Shown: one piece after another, positions 8,198 to 16,944 of the stretch
Position numbering within the stretch: the stretch's first letter is position 1
Layout of the letters: each line of letters starts with the position of its first letter
Assembly (NCBI GenBank): GCA_024400125.1
Contig: JAKSNG010000015.1
Location: 1 to 47,469, forward strand
Reading direction: 5' to 3'
DNA length: 47,469 nucleotides
Origin: Paludibacteraceae bacterium
Lineage (GTDB): Bacteria > Bacteroidota > Bacteroidia > Bacteroidales > Paludibacteraceae
The notes under the pieces: model-generated
What the model was told of the DNA's origin: nothing
Databases searched by the model: none
Seen by the model: only the letters and a program-made list of their open reading frames with translations
Program-made: the position numbers and the translations under genes

Positions 8198-10309
8198 ATG
8201 CGCAAATTTGTCTTTTTATGTTTGCTTGTTTGCCCATTATGGTTAATGGCAGATGAGTTGTCGAATATCTTGAACGGAGAATACAAGGCACGAACGTTGA
8301 CAACCGATGAAATGGACTCTATCATGCGGTCACAAATGCCTGCATCTAAAGTGGAGAAGTTAGGGGCTTCGCGTTTTGTGTTGGAGTATGAGAATAAACA
8401 TTCCCTATATCGTCGTTCGTTTGAGGCGGACTATTACATCGTAGATAGACAAAAAGGAACGCGTACACACTTGAGTGATGGACCGGTACGAGACGCGATG
8501 ATTTCGCCCAATAATAAGTATGTGGTGTATGCAAAAGAGAATAACCTTTATATCTTTAAGCTGGACTTTATGACAGAAGTGCCTATCACTACCAACAATG
8601 GTCAGCGTACGGTGATTGGTGCAGATGGAACTCAGAAGCGTGAATGTTTTATTTTTAATGGTATATCTGATTGGTTGTATGAGGAGGAGTTTGGAGCAAC
8701 ACGGTTGTTTGAGTTCTCTCCTGATTCAAAGCAATTAGCCTTTGTGCGTCTCGATGAAATGGACGTAGAGTCATTCCAATGGCAAGAGATGCTCTCTGGA
8801 AATTACCCTACGACGAAAGCTATTCGCTATCCTAAAGCTGGCACCATCAATGCACGTGTTTCTGTGTGTGTCTATGATATCTACTACAAAACCGTCAAAA
8901 CGATGGACTTGGGGGAGATGAAGGATTGTTATATCCCTCGTATGAAGTGGACAAACCCTGTTGCCAAAGGCAAAGAAGTGGCTGAGCCGCAGTTGTTAGT
9001 GCAGAAAGTGAATCGTGACCAAACAGAAATAAGTGTCTATTTAGCCAACGCAAAATCAACTATCTCATGGTTGCTCAATAAAGAGAATAGTGAACAGTAT
9101 TTCATGAACTACGAGTTGTTTGACCAGTGGCAATGGTTGAGCGATGGACGGTTTATCTTATTGAGCGAATCAAAAGGATGGATACAAGCGTATTTGTGCA
9201 ATCCACAAGGACAGATGCTTCGCTGTCTCACACCCGATGGAATGGACGTAACAAAGGTCTATGGCGTGGATGAGAAGACGCAGATTCTGTACTATCAAGC
9301 AGCCAATACGCCGTTGACACGTCAATGTTACGCGGTGGATTTGAAGAAAGGTGCTATTACGCAACTGACCGAAGAAGAAGGTATTCATAACTTGTATTTC
9401 GCGGAAGATTATACGATGGTGATTGATAACTTTGAGAACGAGCATACACCTAATCGCTACACGTTGTATGACCTCAAAGGCAGCAAGATGATTCTTAATC
9501 TCGAGGTGGAAGATAATAGTGCGGTAGCGATGAAATGGGAACTTTCTCAACTTCCGCATAAGGAGTTTATGCGTATTGCTACCGAGCGTGGGGATAGTTT
9601 GGATGCTTGGCAGATTTTGCCAGCGAATTTTGATTCCACGAAGCGTTATCCTGTCGTGCTGATGCAGTATAGTGGACCACAGAGTCAGCGTGTACTCAAT
9701 CGTTGGAAGAAAGGTTTTGGACATTATTTGGCTTCGCAAGGATATGTGGTTATCAACGCTGACCCACGTGGTACGGATGCTCGTGGACGCGAATGGCGTA
9801 ACAAGACCTATATGCATCTTGGACAGAAAGAGGCAGAAGACCAATTGTCAGTAGCTCATTATGCAGCACGTTTGCCATACGTCGATGCCGATAGAATCGC
9901 GATGATAGGGTGGAGTTATGGTGGTTATCAAGTCGTACGTACGATGTGTAGCGCACAGTCCAATATCAAATGTGGAGTGGCTATTGCTCCAGTAACTGAT
10001 TGGCGTTTATACGACTCTGGATATACGGAGCGTTTCATGCGTCGTCCACAAGTGAATGAGACGGGTTATAATGCTGCCGATTTGACCGCTATGGCTGGGC
10101 AATTGAACGGACGGCTACTGTTAGTACATGGCTTAGCGGATGACAATGTGCACGCACAAAACACATTCCGTTTGGTAGAGTCTTTAGTACAAGCTGGTAA
10201 ACAATTTGATATGCAGATTTATCCAGACGATAACCATTTCTTGAGACAAAGAGCGAATTATGAACACCTACATCAACGTATGTTGCTGTTCTTGAAAGAA
10301 AACTTATAG
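8198..10309 (+). CDS. dpp4: Dipeptidyl peptidase IV-like serine peptidase (S9B)
   Basis: This 703-aa protein has a signal peptide (MRKFVFLCLLVCPLWLMA), an N-terminal beta-propeller typical of DPP-IV, and a C-terminal alpha/beta-hydrolase domain. The nucleophile is Ser573 in GWSYGGY. The Asp lies in HGLADDNVH and the His in DDNHF. The propeller holds the EEEFG motif that binds the free amino terminus of substrates in DPP-IV. It would remove Xaa-Pro dipeptides from peptides in the periplasm or at the surface. The start is set at the ATG before the signal peptide rather than the in-frame ATG at 8177, which lies within the promoter. A polysaccharide deacetylase gene follows after 3 nt. Confidence 0.92.
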   Translation: MRKFVFLCLLVCPLWLMADELSNILNGEYKARTLTTDEMDSIMRSQMPASKVEKLGASRFVLEYENKHSLYRRSFEADYYIVDRQKGTRTHLSDGPVRDAMISPNNKYVVYAKENNLYIFKLDFMTEVPITTNNGQRTVIGADGTQKRECFIFNGISDWLYEEEFGATRLFEFSPDSKQLAFVRLDEMDVESFQWQEMLSGNYPTTKAIRYPKAGTINARVSVCVYDIYYKTVKTMDLGEMKDCYIPRMKWTNPVAKGKEVAEPQLLVQKVNRDQTEISVYLANAKSTISWLLNKENSEQYFMNYELFDQWQWLSDGRFILLSESKGWIQAYLCNPQGQMLRCLTPDGMDVTKVYGVDEKTQILYYQAANTPLTRQCYAVDLKKGAITQLTEEEGIHNLYFAEDYTMVIDNFENEHTPNRYTLYDLKGSKMILNLEVEDNSAVAMKWELSQLPHKEFMRIATERGDSLDAWQILPANFDSTKRYPVVLMQYSGPQSQRVLNRWKKGFGHYLASQGYVVINADPRGTDARGREWRNKTYMHLGQKEAEDQLSVAHYAARLPYVDADRIAMIGWSYGGYQVVRTMCSAQSNIKCGVAIAPVTDWRLYDSGYTERFMRRPQVNETGYNAADLTAMAGQLNGRLLLVHGLADDNVHAQNTFRLVESLVQAGKQFDMQIYPDDNHFLRQRANYEHLHQRMLLFLKENL

Positions 10310-10312
10310 ATT

Positions 10313-10939
10313 ATGCTTAGACCCGATATTTTTTATCAAATGCCCGATTGGATTCAGCGTCTATATAAAGGCGTAGAATGGCGTGGTGACACCTCCAGAA
10401 AAGTCGTGTATTTGACATTTGACGATGGACCGATTCCAGAAGTAACTCCAAAGGTGTTAGAGATACTCAAGAAGTACGATGCGTTAGCTACTTTTTTTAT
10501 GGTGGGAGAGAATGCACTTAAGTATCCTGAATTGACAGCAGCTGTGTCTCGTAACGGACACCGTATCGGTAATCACACGCAGAATCACATCAAGGGTACT
10601 ATGGTCACTACGGGCGTATATATGTATAATGTGGGGCGCGCGGACTGGTCTTTGGGTAGTTGTCGTCTCTTCCGCCCGCCATACGGCAGATTGCGTTATC
10701 ACCAACACAAAGCGTTGTTAGACTTACAATATCGCATCATCCTTTGGGATGTGCTCACGCACGATTATGATCCTGCATACACACCTGAAATGATGCTCAA
10801 TATTGTCAAGAAATATACCCGAAATGGTAGCATTATCAATTTCCATGACTCGTTGAAATCGAACGAACGTATGTTAACTGTGTTACCACAAGTATTGGAA
10901 TTTTTACAAAGTGAAGGATATACAACAGAGATATTATAA
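10313..10939 (+). CDS. Polysaccharide deacetylase family protein (NodB domain)
   Basis: The 208-aa protein carries the NodB motifs of carbohydrate esterase family 4. TFDDGP at residues 35-40 supplies the catalytic base and a metal ligand. GNHTQNH supplies metal ligands His88 and His92. FRPPYG is the third conserved motif. It would remove acetyl groups from N-acetyl sugars such as peptidoglycan or a surface polysaccharide. No clear signal peptide is visible. It is 3 nt after the peptidase gene and overlaps the next gene by 29 nt, so the three are likely one operon. Confidence 0.88.
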   Translation: MLRPDIFYQMPDWIQRLYKGVEWRGDTSRKVVYLTFDDGPIPEVTPKVLEILKKYDALATFFMVGENALKYPELTAAVSRNGHRIGNHTQNHIKGTMVTTGVYMYNVGRADWSLGSCRLFRPPYGRLRYHQHKALLDLQYRIILWDVLTHDYDPAYTPEMMLNIVKKYTRNGSIINFHDSLKSNERMLTVLPQVLEFLQSEGYTTEIL

Positions 10940-12818
10940 GGTTGCGTGCTATGTGGCATGTATGCTGCTTGTCCTCGGTTGCGCGAATCGAGGCATGGGA
11001 CCGCAAGGTGGACCAAAAGATACAACTCCACCCAAAGTACTCAAAGAAACTCCGTCTAATGGAACTCTCAATTATAGTGGTGATGGGAAGTTAGAGATTG
11101 TCTTTGACGAGTACTTGCAATTGGACGATGTGAGCAAGAATGTGTTGATTTCACCGCCTCAACAACATGCACCAGAAGTCAAAGCTATAGGTAAAAAAGT
11201 GACTATTGCTTTTGATGAATCGTTTCAAGATAGCACGACTTATACCATTGACTTTGGTAATGCTATTTGCGACTTCCATGAGAAAAACCCTCTCAAAGGA
11301 TACACTTTGTCGTTTTCTACTTGTGATTGGATTGACTCATTAGAAGTGAGTGGGTACTTGGTTAATGCGTCCGATTTGAATCCTGCTTCGGGTGTGATTA
11401 TTGGTATTCAGCGTAATTTAGACGATTCGGCTTTTTCTACGTTGCCTTTCACGCGTGTTGCTCGTACGGACGAGACGGGATATTTCAATATTAAGAATAT
11501 CGCTATTGGCACATATCGTTTGTACGCATTAAACGATGTTAGTCGTGATTATCTCTATCAGCCTGGTGAAGCGTTGGCTTTTTATGATTCGTTAGTAACG
11601 CCTACTGCTCATATAGAGACACATTATGACACGCTATGGATTGACTCTATTCAAGTAGATTCATTGACGATGGATACGCTACCATTGCGACTCGTGGATA
11701 CCATTCATACGCATACTTATACCTATTTTGAGCCGTCAGATGTCGTGTTATGGTATTTCCAAGAAGATAAACAGCGTGTATATTTCAAGCGTTGCTACCG
11801 TGAGCAAGCGAATAAATTTTGGTTGCAGTTCTCTGCTCCGATGGATACGATGCCAACAATCCGCTCGCTCGCACCATCTATGGTGGATTCGACTAAATCG
11901 GACTCTGCGTGGGTCGATTGGATGGATTATGCGTTGATACAACATTCGACGCATTATGACACAATCACGGTTTGGTTAACAGATTCAGTTGCGATTGGTC
12001 AGGATAGTATATTCTTCGAGATGACGTATCTCAAGTCTGATTCCTTGTACAATTTGCAGCCGCAGACAGATACGATTCGTGCTATCTATCGTGCTCCGCG
12101 TATTTCTGAGAAGGCGAGAGCAAAGATGAACTCGACTAAATCGCAAGTCTTTGTTGAGGTTAAGTCTAATGCGAAGTCCAGTTTTGATATCTATCAACCA
12201 TTGATACTCACTTTTGCCACTCCTGTAGATTCGATGTGGACAGATAGTTTGCTGCTCTATCAGAAAGTGGATACCGTTTTGCAGCCATTGTCTTTTACGT
12301 TGGTGCCGAACGATTCTGTGAATATGAGTTTCCGTATTGACTATCCTTGGAAAGCAGAGCAGAAGTATCAGCTGCAGATTGATTCAGCTGTCTTCAAAGA
12401 CGTTTATGGTAATGTCAATAAAGAGACTAAGTTCGAATGGAAGATTCGTTCGTTGGAGGAGTATTCGTCGCTTACTATCAAATTAACGCATTGGGATGCG
12501 GCAGCGCGATTACAACTGTTAGATGAGAAGGAAACGGTGATTAAAGAATTGCCAGCTTTGCCCGATGGCACCGTGTTTAAGTACCTCGCTCCCAAAGCAT
12601 ATTACGTGCGTCTGTACATAGATTGGAACGGTGATGAGAAATGGACTCCAGGTGATTGGTTGACCAAACGGCAACCAGAGCCCGTCTATTATTTCCCATC
12701 TAAAATGACACTACGTGCAAACTGGGATTTTGAAGAAGAATTTGACCACTTGGCTTTGCCGCAGTTAGATGGTAAACCGCAAGAGTTGTTGAAGGATATA
12801 TCGACTACTAAGAAATAG
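10911..12818 (+). CDS. Large lipoprotein with Ig-like domain (Big_5/SbsA type)
   Basis: This 635-aa protein has a short hydrophobic leader ending LVLGC (Cys24) and then GMGPQGGPKDTTPPKV, a hallmark of Bacteroidetes lipoproteins with an N-terminal SbsA-like Ig domain (about residues 38-135). A beta-sandwich region with a prealbumin-like fold may follow (about 148-220), and the rest is rich in D, S and T. The reading frame starts at a GTG that overlaps the deacetylase gene. The GTG start is the weakest part of the call, because no ATG precedes the leader. Function is unknown. Convergent to the next gene with a 5-nt gap. Confidence 0.8.
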   Translation: MKDIQQRYYKVACYVACMLLVLGCANRGMGPQGGPKDTTPPKVLKETPSNGTLNYSGDGKLEIVFDEYLQLDDVSKNVLISPPQQHAPEVKAIGKKVTIAFDESFQDSTTYTIDFGNAICDFHEKNPLKGYTLSFSTCDWIDSLEVSGYLVNASDLNPASGVIIGIQRNLDDSAFSTLPFTRVARTDETGYFNIKNIAIGTYRLYALNDVSRDYLYQPGEALAFYDSLVTPTAHIETHYDTLWIDSIQVDSLTMDTLPLRLVDTIHTHTYTYFEPSDVVLWYFQEDKQRVYFKRCYREQANKFWLQFSAPMDTMPTIRSLAPSMVDSTKSDSAWVDWMDYALIQHSTHYDTITVWLTDSVAIGQDSIFFEMTYLKSDSLYNLQPQTDTIRAIYRAPRISEKARAKMNSTKSQVFVEVKSNAKSSFDIYQPLILTFATPVDSMWTDSLLLYQKVDTVLQPLSFTLVPNDSVNMSFRIDYPWKAEQKYQLQIDSAVFKDVYGNVNKETKFEWKIRSLEEYSSLTIKLTHWDAAARLQLLDEKETVIKELPALPDGTVFKYLAPKAYYVRLYIDWNGDEKWTPGDWLTKRQPEPVYYFPSKMTLRANWDFEEEFDHLALPQLDGKPQELLKDISTTKK

Positions 12819-12823
12819 TCTCT

Positions 12824-13177
12824 TTACACCCATTTATTTAGTGCGTCTTTGGTGGCTTCGCGATAAGCTACCATTAGTCCTCCTGTACCTAATAATGTGC
12901 CGCCAAAGTAGCGGACGACGACTACTAAGATGTTGTCTAATCCTTTGGCATCAATAGTGCGCAAAATAGGTGCGCCAGCAGTACCGTGTGGCTCACCATC
13001 ATCTTTGGCGCGAAATAGGTTAGGACCTAATCGATACGCATAGCATACGTGTCGCGCATCGTGGTATTTCTTTTTGTACCAGTTGATACGTGTCTTGGCT
13101 TCTTCCTCGTTCGCGATGGATTCGGCAAAACTGAGGAACTTTGACCCACGATCTTTATAGATTCCTTCGTAAACCAT
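12824..13177 (-). CDS. IMPACT/YigZ family protein (short form)
   Basis: The 117-aa protein covers the N-terminal IMPACT domain (UPF0029): GSKFLSFA, DARHVCYAYRLG, DDGEPHGTAG and VVRYFGGTLLGTGGL are all family motifs. Usual YigZ proteins are about 200 aa with a second C-terminal domain that is absent here, and the N-terminus is also a few residues shorter. The frame is intact, so I read it as a natural short form rather than a broken gene. Its ATG overlaps the stop of the radical SAM gene (TAATG), so it is the last gene of that operon. The role is not known beyond a link to translation stress in eukaryotic homologues. Confidence 0.85.
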   Translation of the reverse strand: MVYEGIYKDRGSKFLSFAESIANEEEAKTRINWYKKKYHDARHVCYAYRLGPNLFRAKDDGEPHGTAGAPILRTIDAKGLDNILVVVVRYFGGTLLGTGGLMVAYREATKDALNKWV

Positions 13178-14124
13178 TACATTCGTAATTTCAGTCCTGC
13201 GAGCAGAGTGTCTGGGCAGAAGTTAAACACACTTTCCATCTCTCCGGACATACAGAATCCACAATGTTTGCATGTGTCGGTGGGAGTGTAGGACAAACGT
13301 CCATTCAGTAAATCTGCTTGAATACCGACGCAATTCCCGCGTTGACCTGTCGGATAGACAAAGTTGGTTATCCAACATAGGCTGCCTACATTGTGCGTCT
13401 GCATATATGCAGGATACATCTTTTTTAGTCCTGAGCGGCTGTTCATGATGGGGTAGCCTTTGCGTTTGTAGGCAAGAACAGTGTCGAGCGCATGCGTTTT
13501 ATCTTCATCGCTGAGCATAAGCTGTTCTGTGCCAGGAAATGGTGTGTGGAAATTGATGCTTATCTGTTCGATATAAGGACTATTCTTCGCATATTCCATG
13601 GCTGCGGCTATGCTGTCTTTGTTGAGGTTGTTAACGACCATATTAACCGTCAGATGTTTCTGATGACTATTGGCAATGTTATGCTCCAATCGCGCAAATG
13701 TACCTTCTCCGCGTACGGCTTCGTGGTATTGGTTAATACCATCCATACTCACCCAGATGCTGTCGGCTTTTACCCACGAGAAATCTTGTTGAGCATTGGT
13801 CGTAATAGTGACAGAGAAAAATCCAATCTGTTTGGCAGCGGCAATAATATCGTTGATGGTCTTGTCGTCCTCTTTCCATAGGGTGGGTTCACCCCCCTCT
13901 AAATCTAAGAAACGGCTACCTAAGTCATAACTATACTGCAAGTCGGATACAATATCCGCAAATGCGCGATGATGGCTACCAACAACGTCATAGACAGAAC
14001 AGTGTTTGCAACGAAGATTACATTTGTCTGTGATAAACAGTACGGTTTGTAGTGGGGCTTTGCGACCGAAGAAACGTGCACGAACAAACCACCAGCCTAA
14101 ATAAATATATGCACCAATTTTCAT
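13177..14124 (-). CDS. Radical SAM protein with C-terminal cysteine cluster
   Basis: The 315-aa protein has the radical SAM 4Fe-4S motif CNLRCKHC (Cys35, Cys39, Cys42), followed by the glycine-rich LEGGEPTL motif that contacts SAM. The C-terminal part has further cysteines, including CKHCGFC, suggesting an extra iron-sulphur cluster as in SPASM/Twitch proteins. It starts 13 nt after the UbiA-family gene. A start at 14193 would lie inside that gene, so the ATG at 14124 is chosen. The substrate is unknown. The partner prenyltransferase hints at a lipid or quinone-like product, which is inference only. Confidence 0.85.
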   Translation of the reverse strand: MKIGAYIYLGWWFVRARFFGRKAPLQTVLFITDKCNLRCKHCSVYDVVGSHHRAFADIVSDLQYSYDLGSRFLDLEGGEPTLWKEDDKTINDIIAAAKQIGFFSVTITTNAQQDFSWVKADSIWVSMDGINQYHEAVRGEGTFARLEHNIANSHQKHLTVNMVVNNLNKDSIAAAMEYAKNSPYIEQISINFHTPFPGTEQLMLSDEDKTHALDTVLAYKRKGYPIMNSRSGLKKMYPAYMQTHNVGSLCWITNFVYPTGQRGNCVGIQADLLNGRLSYTPTDTCKHCGFCMSGEMESVFNFCPDTLLAGLKLRM

Positions 14125-14137
14125 AATTATTCTATTT

Positions 14138-15208
14138 TTATCCGCCGCACAGCAGCACAATGATGAGTATGAGACAGAAATACATGACGACATTACGAGC
14201 TAATAACCAGCGTATCAGGAACCAGTCCATACCCGCTTCTTTGAAGATTTCAAATTCAGTCATGGGTCCCATCCACCATTGTGGACTGTCGTTCGTGGGA
14301 AGACCATGTACGAATCGTGTAAGTGAGTAGATGAGATAGACGGACATTGGCAGGGTTATTAACGTGATTAAATACCATGCACTCCACCAACCTAAGATGA
14401 TACCCAAACCGATGAGTAGGAAGGGTATCATAGCAAATACGGCTACCATGATTAACTCAACGGTACGTTCTTTGGTGTATAGTAGTCGAGCAAAAGTCAT
14501 CTTATCTAACTCGCCATCGGCTTCCACTTCCATGACGGAGTGTACATAGACGATGTTGGTTACTAATAGTCCAATAGCAATAGACAGAACTGCCATCGGC
14601 CAACTGAAACCGATGCCGCAGACGGCTGCTTGCATGCCGAGCATCAATAGCGGACCGAACATAATGCCAATAACCAACTCACCGAACCCGTGCATACACA
14701 ATTGAAGTGGCTTACCGGAGTAGTTAATACCGACGAATAAGCCGATGACTGCATAGATGATAGGGTATAACCACGTGCGTGCTGCAAAACCGTCTATATA
14801 AGCTCTTGCCACTACGCATATTGCGCCCAATCCACCGGCAATTGCGAGGAAGATTATCATCGCTTTGCGTAGGTCTTCGATGGTAGCGTCTCCATTATTG
14901 ATATACGTGCACTTGTCCATGCGTGCGCGTATAGAAGTTTTGGATAAGGTGGAGCGAATACGACTATCGCGGCAGTAGTCGTAGTAGTCGTCTGCTAAGT
15001 TCATGCCTAAATGTCCAATGACAACACCTAAAGCTGCGAGCACAGCAATCCACCACACAAATCCTTCGTGTCCAATGCAAAACACGATGGCTAAGATAGC
15101 AGGTAACATCGACTGTGGTAATGCAATAGCACGTGAATTACGAATCCAAAAGAATAGTCCTTTATGGTGACCGCGATAGTATTTTTCGCTTAAAACGTCG
15201 TTACTCAT
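14138..15208 (-). CDS. UbiA-family prenyltransferase
   Basis: This 356-aa protein has about nine hydrophobic segments and the first aspartate-rich motif NLADDYYDY (residues 70-78) that binds prenyl diphosphate through Mg2+. The second aspartate-rich region is the segment EVEADGELDK. MenA and related enzymes prenylate aromatic acceptors in quinone synthesis, but this sequence is not clearly MenA. Its ATG overlaps the stop of the C1B peptidase gene by 4 nt, and the radical SAM gene follows closely. Confidence 0.85.
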   Translation of the reverse strand: MSNDVLSEKYYRGHHKGLFFWIRNSRAIALPQSMLPAILAIVFCIGHEGFVWWIAVLAALGVVIGHLGMNLADDYYDYCRDSRIRSTLSKTSIRARMDKCTYINNGDATIEDLRKAMIIFLAIAGGLGAICVVARAYIDGFAARTWLYPIIYAVIGLFVGINYSGKPLQLCMHGFGELVIGIMFGPLLMLGMQAAVCGIGFSWPMAVLSIAIGLLVTNIVYVHSVMEVEADGELDKMTFARLLYTKERTVELIMVAVFAMIPFLLIGLGIILGWWSAWYLITLITLPMSVYLIYSLTRFVHGLPTNDSPQWWMGPMTEFEIFKEAGMDWFLIRWLLARNVVMYFCLILIIVLLCGG

Positions 15209-16464
15209 TTAATACCTAATTTTTTACGAGTGGGTTCGGGAATACCATTTTTGTTGAGTAGCAGGTTCATGGTCTTGTAGCGCACGAACGCTTCGGTCAC
15301 GTACCAAATGCCATGATAGTCCGATTTCACCGTGCCCCAGGAGTTTTTGACCATGTAGTATTTTTTGCCATTTTGGTCTTTCGCGATACCAAAAATCAGC
15401 ATACCGTGGTCGTCGGTCGTTTCCCAGTTGTCAAAAGCCGTTTGACGCAGTTCTTGTGTGATGACTTTTTCGGGCAGAGGTTGTTTAGTCAGTTTTTCCT
15501 TTTTCTGTGTCTCTTTCAGACCGAGCCACTTAGCCATATCCGAACCAATCACATCTTCGTTTTCTTCGTCGGGTACTTGTGCTATACCGCTACGCGAGAA
15601 AGCTGGTTCACTTACGTCTGTTGCCCATACAATGGTATAACCATTGGCAATGGCAAAGTCGATGGTCTCCATCATCTCGTCCAAAGGCAGGTTATAACTC
15701 ATTCCCATCCTCCAGTTATCTGGTACTTCACATGCAAAACGGCTGTAGAAAGGATGGTGTGTGAAAGATGTCAGGCTCACGTAATTACGAGCGTCCAAAC
15801 CGAGCGATTCGGCGTAAGTCTTGGGTGAGTAGAGTTCGCCATTGATAGTGAATGTGTCAGGACATTGACCGAGATAGGTGTCCAAGATGGCTTGAAAACC
15901 TTTTTTCCACACGGGAGTCAAACGTTTGATATTGCTTGTTGTTAGGGCTTTGACATATCCTTTCATCAGCGCGTCCAACTCTTTATGAACGGGTAGGGTA
16001 TCTTCCTTCGTGGTAGCATATTCGATGCCAGGCATGATTGATTGCGGAACGAGTCCGTAGTTGTCCAAGCAGTAGAGCACATCGTATGCGCTGCCGCCTC
16101 CAGCAAACTTCACGTCTCCGTACATGCGCACGCAATATTCTGCACGATCCATCATTGTTTTGCTTACGACGAACATCTCGCTTAAATCGATGGCAGGTTT
16201 GCCCATGCGAAGTAGTTCTGACTCAAAGAAGCCGATGCCAGAGAATGACCAGCAAGTGCCACTCTTAAACTGGTCTTTGACAGGTGTGATAGCAACGCTA
16301 TCAATGGTCTCAAACTTAAATCCTTTAATGCTGTCTTTTTCCACGACGGCAACGGCACTATCCGTCTGTTCGGGCTGTGGATTACTTACAGGGGACACAA
16401 CCGTGCTATCCGCAGGTATGCTATCCATAGCTAATGCCAATGCTAAAATACTGATTAAATTCAT
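15205..16464 (-). CDS. C1B papain-like peptidase (bleomycin hydrolase/aminopeptidase C type)
   Basis: The 419-aa protein has a short N-terminal hydrophobic leader, then the papain-fold catalytic motifs: Cys71 in GTCWSFS, His in DDHGMLIFG and Asn in VKNSWGT. The spacing and the YNLPLDEM region fit the bleomycin hydrolase subfamily, aminopeptidases that usually form a self-compartmentalising hexamer. The leader suggests export, unlike cytoplasmic PepC. It heads a four-gene operon from a clear promoter at 16502-16533. Confidence 0.88.
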   Translation of the reverse strand: MNLISILALALAMDSIPADSTVVSPVSNPQPEQTDSAVAVVEKDSIKGFKFETIDSVAITPVKDQFKSGTCWSFSGIGFFESELLRMGKPAIDLSEMFVVSKTMMDRAEYCVRMYGDVKFAGGGSAYDVLYCLDNYGLVPQSIMPGIEYATTKEDTLPVHKELDALMKGYVKALTTSNIKRLTPVWKKGFQAILDTYLGQCPDTFTINGELYSPKTYAESLGLDARNYVSLTSFTHHPFYSRFACEVPDNWRMGMSYNLPLDEMMETIDFAIANGYTIVWATDVSEPAFSRSGIAQVPDEENEDVIGSDMAKWLGLKETQKKEKLTKQPLPEKVITQELRQTAFDNWETTDDHGMLIFGIAKDQNGKKYYMVKNSWGTVKSDYHGIWYVTEAFVRYKTMNLLLNKNGIPEPTRKKLGIK

Positions 16465-16501
16465 AGTTTTAATGTTTTATGTTGTAAATCGTAATCGGCT
16501 G

Positions 16502-16533
16502 CAAAGGTAATACAAATTTTTGGAATGTGCAAA
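16502..16533 (-). promoter_or_regulatory. Promoter of the C1B peptidase operon
   Basis: On the minus strand TTTG (16533-16530), followed by CACAT, lies 20 bp upstream of TACCTTTG (16509-16502), followed by CA. It lies about 40 nt upstream of the start codon. Confidence 0.75.
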
Positions 16534-16678
16534 CTTTTTCGCAAAAATATGCAAAAAAGATAGATTCTTATCTATCTATGCTGTCGGTAGAGTCGTCCGT
16601 TAGGAGCTTGCTCATATAAGGATGAGGCTATCGCCAGCAAGGACGGAAACGCCGTTTTTGCATATTTTGCGGAACCTT

Positions 16679-16872
16679 GCACATTTTAATAAAAATGCAG
16701 TTTACTATTCGGGGGAAAGACGCTTGCGTCTGGCGGCGTCCGAAATCCAAAGTAGTGCGCTATACAAACAACGCCGGAATCTCAATTAGGCGATTGTTTG
16801 TAGCAGCAATACGCGGAAGCAGTAATACAAATTCCAGCTTGCCCAAACAAAGGCACATTTTAATAAAAATGC
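16679..16872. repeat. 20-bp direct repeats flanking a 154-bp insert
   Basis: GCACATTTTAATAAAAATGC occurs perfectly at 16679-16698 and 16853-16872, each followed by a T-rich stretch. Between them are a short GC-rich part and a hairpin at 16763-16802. This covers most of the 480-bp gap without a gene between 16465 and 16944. It may be a small non-autonomous element with a duplicated target, or two promoter remnants. Confidence 0.65.
16763..16802. repeat. Inverted repeat (13-bp stem)
   Basis: TACAAACAA pairs with TTGTTTGTA and CGCC with GGCG, with one bulged base and a 13-nt loop. It lies inside the stretch bounded by the 20-bp direct repeats. Confidence 0.6.
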
Positions 16873-16890
16873 CGTTTTTTACCCCAAAAA

Positions 16891-16922
16891 TTTGTGTATT
16901 TGGATTTTTTTTTGTACTTTTG
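16891..16922 (+). promoter_or_regulatory. Promoter of the RhuM-like gene
   Basis: TTTG (16891-16894), within TTTGTGTATTTGG, and TACTTTTG (16915-16922) are 20 bp apart. The start codon at 16945 lies 22 nt downstream of the -7 element. Confidence 0.75.
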
Positions 16923-16944
16923 CAGCCGAAAATGAGAAAAATAA

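Noticed and set aside
12824..13177. Truncated, broken yigZ
   Set aside because: The protein lacks the usual second domain but has an intact frame, all core motifs and a tight operon position. A natural short form is more likely.
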